Positions 53,721-53,827 of a stretch of DNA of 53,827 bases are shown piece after piece. This stretch comes from Enemella evansiae. Its GTDB lineage: Bacteria > Pseudomonadota > Alphaproteobacteria > Rhodobacterales > Rhodobacteraceae. The translations under genes and the position numbers were made by a program. How positions within the stretch are numbered: position 1 is the first letter of the stretch; the number at the start of each line of letters is the position of its first letter. The notes under the pieces were generated by a model that was not told the origin of the DNA, searched no databases, and saw nothing but the letters and a program-made list of their open reading frames with translations. Where the stretch lies: contig JAFKDC010000029.1 of NCBI GenBank assembly GCA_017255395.1, forward strand, positions 1 through 53,827. Direction: 5' to 3'.

Positions 53721-53827
53721 TGGCGTGGATGCCCCCACCTGACGGCATCGCAATGTGCCAATGTGATGCGTGTTGAAGCCATCACAGAAGGAGGGAGCAT
53801 CCATGTCCGAGGTTACGATTATCGGGA
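53721..53827 (+). mobile_element. Probable left end of an IS110-type element, with transposase start
   Basis: After the WGR stop the sequence has no gene until AAGGAGGGAGCATCC and an ATG at 53803, which opens MSEVTIIG, the usual start of one group of IS110-family transposases (…IIGLDLAK…). Only eight residues are in the window, so the call is tentative. Confidence 0.5.

Noticed and set aside
1-53827. tRNA, rRNA or riboswitch genes, and known phage-defence genes
   Set aside because: None was recognised on either strand; no cloverleaf with a CCA-type end or conserved T-loop was noticed at the recombinase or IS borders.

Overview
The window is very GC-rich and its genes use G or C at most third codon positions. 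Its gene families (dTDP-rhamnose operon, KpsMTE-type polysaccharide exporter, serralysin-type RTX proteins, an RPA-family RepA) point to an alphaproteobacterium of the Rhodobacterales (Rhodobacteraceae/Roseobacter group). An origin with iterons, a repA-parA-parB backbone, a MobV-type relaxase and a small tyrosine recombinase show that it is plasmid DNA. Plasmids carrying a rhamnose operon are known in roseobacters as biofilm or attachment plasmids, and this looks like a relative of that type. No database search was possible, so all family calls rest on motifs read by eye.

Layout. 1-46: 5' end of an IS5-type transposase. 0.2-3.6 kb: hexapeptide acyltransferase, acyl carrier protein, AMP-forming ligase, SDR reductase and a small unknown gene, probably making and attaching an acyl substituent. 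3.6-7.0 kb (minus): rmlC-rmlB-rmlD-rmlA for dTDP-L-rhamnose. 7.1-10.1 kb: capsule-type ABC exporter (kpsT-like and kpsE-like on minus, kpsM-like on plus). 10.1-13.5 kb: two glycosyltransferases, then a decayed DUF2793 gene. 14.3-18.6 kb (minus): two coiled-coil proteins and a sulfotransferase-like protein. 18.8-22.1 kb: a 1099-residue three-domain glycosyltransferase. 22.4-29.7 kb: gmd, a sulfotransferase, fcl, a TupA-like ATP-grasp protein, an SGNH-like protein, manC and ugd. 29.9-40.9 kb: two giant RTX proteins, one carrying a subtilase. 41.1-44.1 kb: a second three-domain glycosyltransferase paralogous to the first. 44.3-46.1 kb: manB and a truncated second manC. 46.1-48.6 kb: nested insertion-sequence debris with one intact IS4-type element. 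48.8-53.7 kb: plasmid backbone (putative oriT, mob, oriV, repA, parA, parB-like, recombination site, recombinase, WGR protein). The last bases appear to enter an IS110-type element.

How it works together (inference). The enzymes supply dTDP-L-rhamnose, GDP-mannose, GDP-L-fucose and UDP-glucuronate. The glycosyltransferases, including two proteins with C-terminal GT10 (fucosyltransferase-like) domains, would assemble a heteropolysaccharide that is sulfated and acylated and exported by the Kps-type ABC transporter. The two RTX proteins, with C-terminal type I secretion domains, would be surface or matrix proteins. No outer-membrane polysaccharide exporter and no type I secretion ABC/MFP genes are in the window, so these must be supplied elsewhere.

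The less described parts are the pair of GT2/exostosin-like/GT10 proteins, one with apparently dead first and second domains; the coiled-coil protein with three exact 70-residue repeats behind a methyltransferase-like head; the acyl-ACP cassette; and a set of cis sites in the backbone: a 23-bp inverted repeat at mob, an iteron that forms the start of repA, four 18-bp repeats before parA, and nested palindromes before the recombinase.
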